Under the pieces are notes generated by a model that saw only the letters and a list, made by a program, of their open reading frames with translations, did no database searches and was not told where the DNA came from. A DNA stretch of 6,230 nucleotides from an uncultured Ruminococcus sp. (GTDB lineage Bacteria; Bacillota; Clostridia; Oscillospirales; CAG-272): NCBI GenBank assembly GCA_902766115.1, contig CACXCL010000232.1, positions 1 to 6,230 on the forward strand, given 5' to 3'. This document shows, piece after piece, positions 5,726 to 6,230 of the stretch. The position numbers were made by a program, and so were the translations under genes. Each line of letters starts with the position of its first letter. The stretch's first letter is position 1.

Positions 5726-6230
5726 ATAAAGAGAAGTACAGGGAGTTTCTCGAAACGTTCATCCCGTCCCCGGAAATGCGCGAATACCTGTCGGGAGAGG
5801 ACGTCTGGAAATACAAAGGAACCGTTGCGGATATTATCAAAGGCGCGCCGGTATCCCTTGAAACGAAGGCGAAGTGGCTCGAGGGCGAGGACAAATTGAA
5901 AACGGAGGAAGCGCTCAGAGAGCTTCATACGTCCCACCCGGGCGAAATATTCTGCTTTTTCGAGGCGTGGTATGACCGTGACGTCTTTGGCGAAAAGATG
6001 TTTTTTGAAACCCCCGTCTCGTCGTACGGGAAGGCGATCGACTTGATCCGCCGCGAAATCGAGGAGAGTAAAGACGATAACGGAGAACGCGACGCGGACG
6101 TCCTCGACTGGTACGTCCTCGAAAAATGGCGCGTCGACGAAAACGGCGACTGGTCACAGACCTTTACGTGGTACCTGTTCGACGAAGAGCCGGTCTTCTT
6201 CCACAAAGAGGGCGAAAAAGATCATCCTTA
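5722..6230 (+). CDS. Unrecognised acidic protein, 3' end outside or exactly at the window edge
   Basis: An open frame begins at ATG 5722, overlapping the phosphatase stop by 4 bp, with GGAGG at 5707-5711 inside the phosphatase gene, 10 nt before the start. It stays open for 169 codons and is cut after the bases TA at the edge, so it may end there or continue. The protein is acidic and rich in Trp, Phe, Tyr, Asp and Glu. It begins MNKEKYREFLETFIPSPEMR and contains ETKAKWLEGEDKL near 47-59 and several Trp residues towards the end (WYVLEKWRVDENGDW). I see no signal peptide, membrane segment or catalytic motif and do not recognise the family. The tight coupling suggests that its product works with, or is dosed with, the phosphatase, perhaps as a partner or substrate; that is inference only. 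Confidence 0.75.
   Translation, partial: MNKEKYREFLETFIPSPEMREYLSGEDVWKYKGTVADIIKGAPVSLETKAKWLEGEDKLKTEEALRELHTSHPGEIFCFFEAWYDRDVFGEKMFFETPVSSYGKAIDLIRREIEESKDDNGERDADVLDWYVLEKWRVDENGDWSQTFTWYLFDEEPVFFHKEGEKDHP

Overview
The window looks like a piece of a Gram-positive, Clostridia-type chromosome or integrated element, with genes of high GC content. The reasons are strong AGGAGG-like ribosome sites before nearly every gene, one TTG start, a sigma-A style promoter (TTGAAA, 17 bp, TAGAAT), and protein families common in anaerobic Firmicutes (DUF2779-type nuclease, PcfJ-like protein). No species can be named. No rRNA, tRNA, CRISPR array, transposase, integrase or replication origin was seen.

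Left part (1-2418). A GC-rich gene tail on the + strand ends at 115. It faces two genes on the - strand. The first of these (2418 to 922) encodes a 498-residue two-domain nuclease: a Cas4/RecB-like PD-(D/E)XK half with four cysteines able to hold an iron-sulfur cluster, followed by a DEDD exonuclease-like half (DUF2779 type). The second (875 to 135) encodes a 246-residue protein of the uracil-DNA glycosylase superfamily. It lies in an AT-rich island of about 800 bp that contrasts sharply with its GC-rich surroundings, so it was probably acquired separately.

Middle (2419-4295). A 95-bp divergent region carries a good promoter for the nuclease gene and a 15-nt perfect inverted repeat in front of the + strand gene. 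That gene (2514-4163) encodes a 549-residue PcfJ-like protein with an N-terminal zinc-ribbon-like cysteine quartet. A nested hairpin without a T-run and a perfect TATAAT box follow it.

Right part (4296-6230). A 170-residue helical, probably coiled-coil protein of unknown role is followed by a 236-bp spacer with an operator-like palindrome and a near-repeat. Then come a PPP-family metallophosphoesterase with a TTG start and, overlapping it by 4 bp (ATGA), an unrecognised acidic protein that runs off the window.

How the genes may work together is mostly inference. The nuclease and glycosylase could form a DNA-repair or anti-phage pair, since both halves of the nuclease and the glycosylase are predicted to act on DNA. 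The phosphatase and the gene after it are translationally coupled. Nothing ties the two halves of the window into one system, and no described defence system is recognised as a whole.
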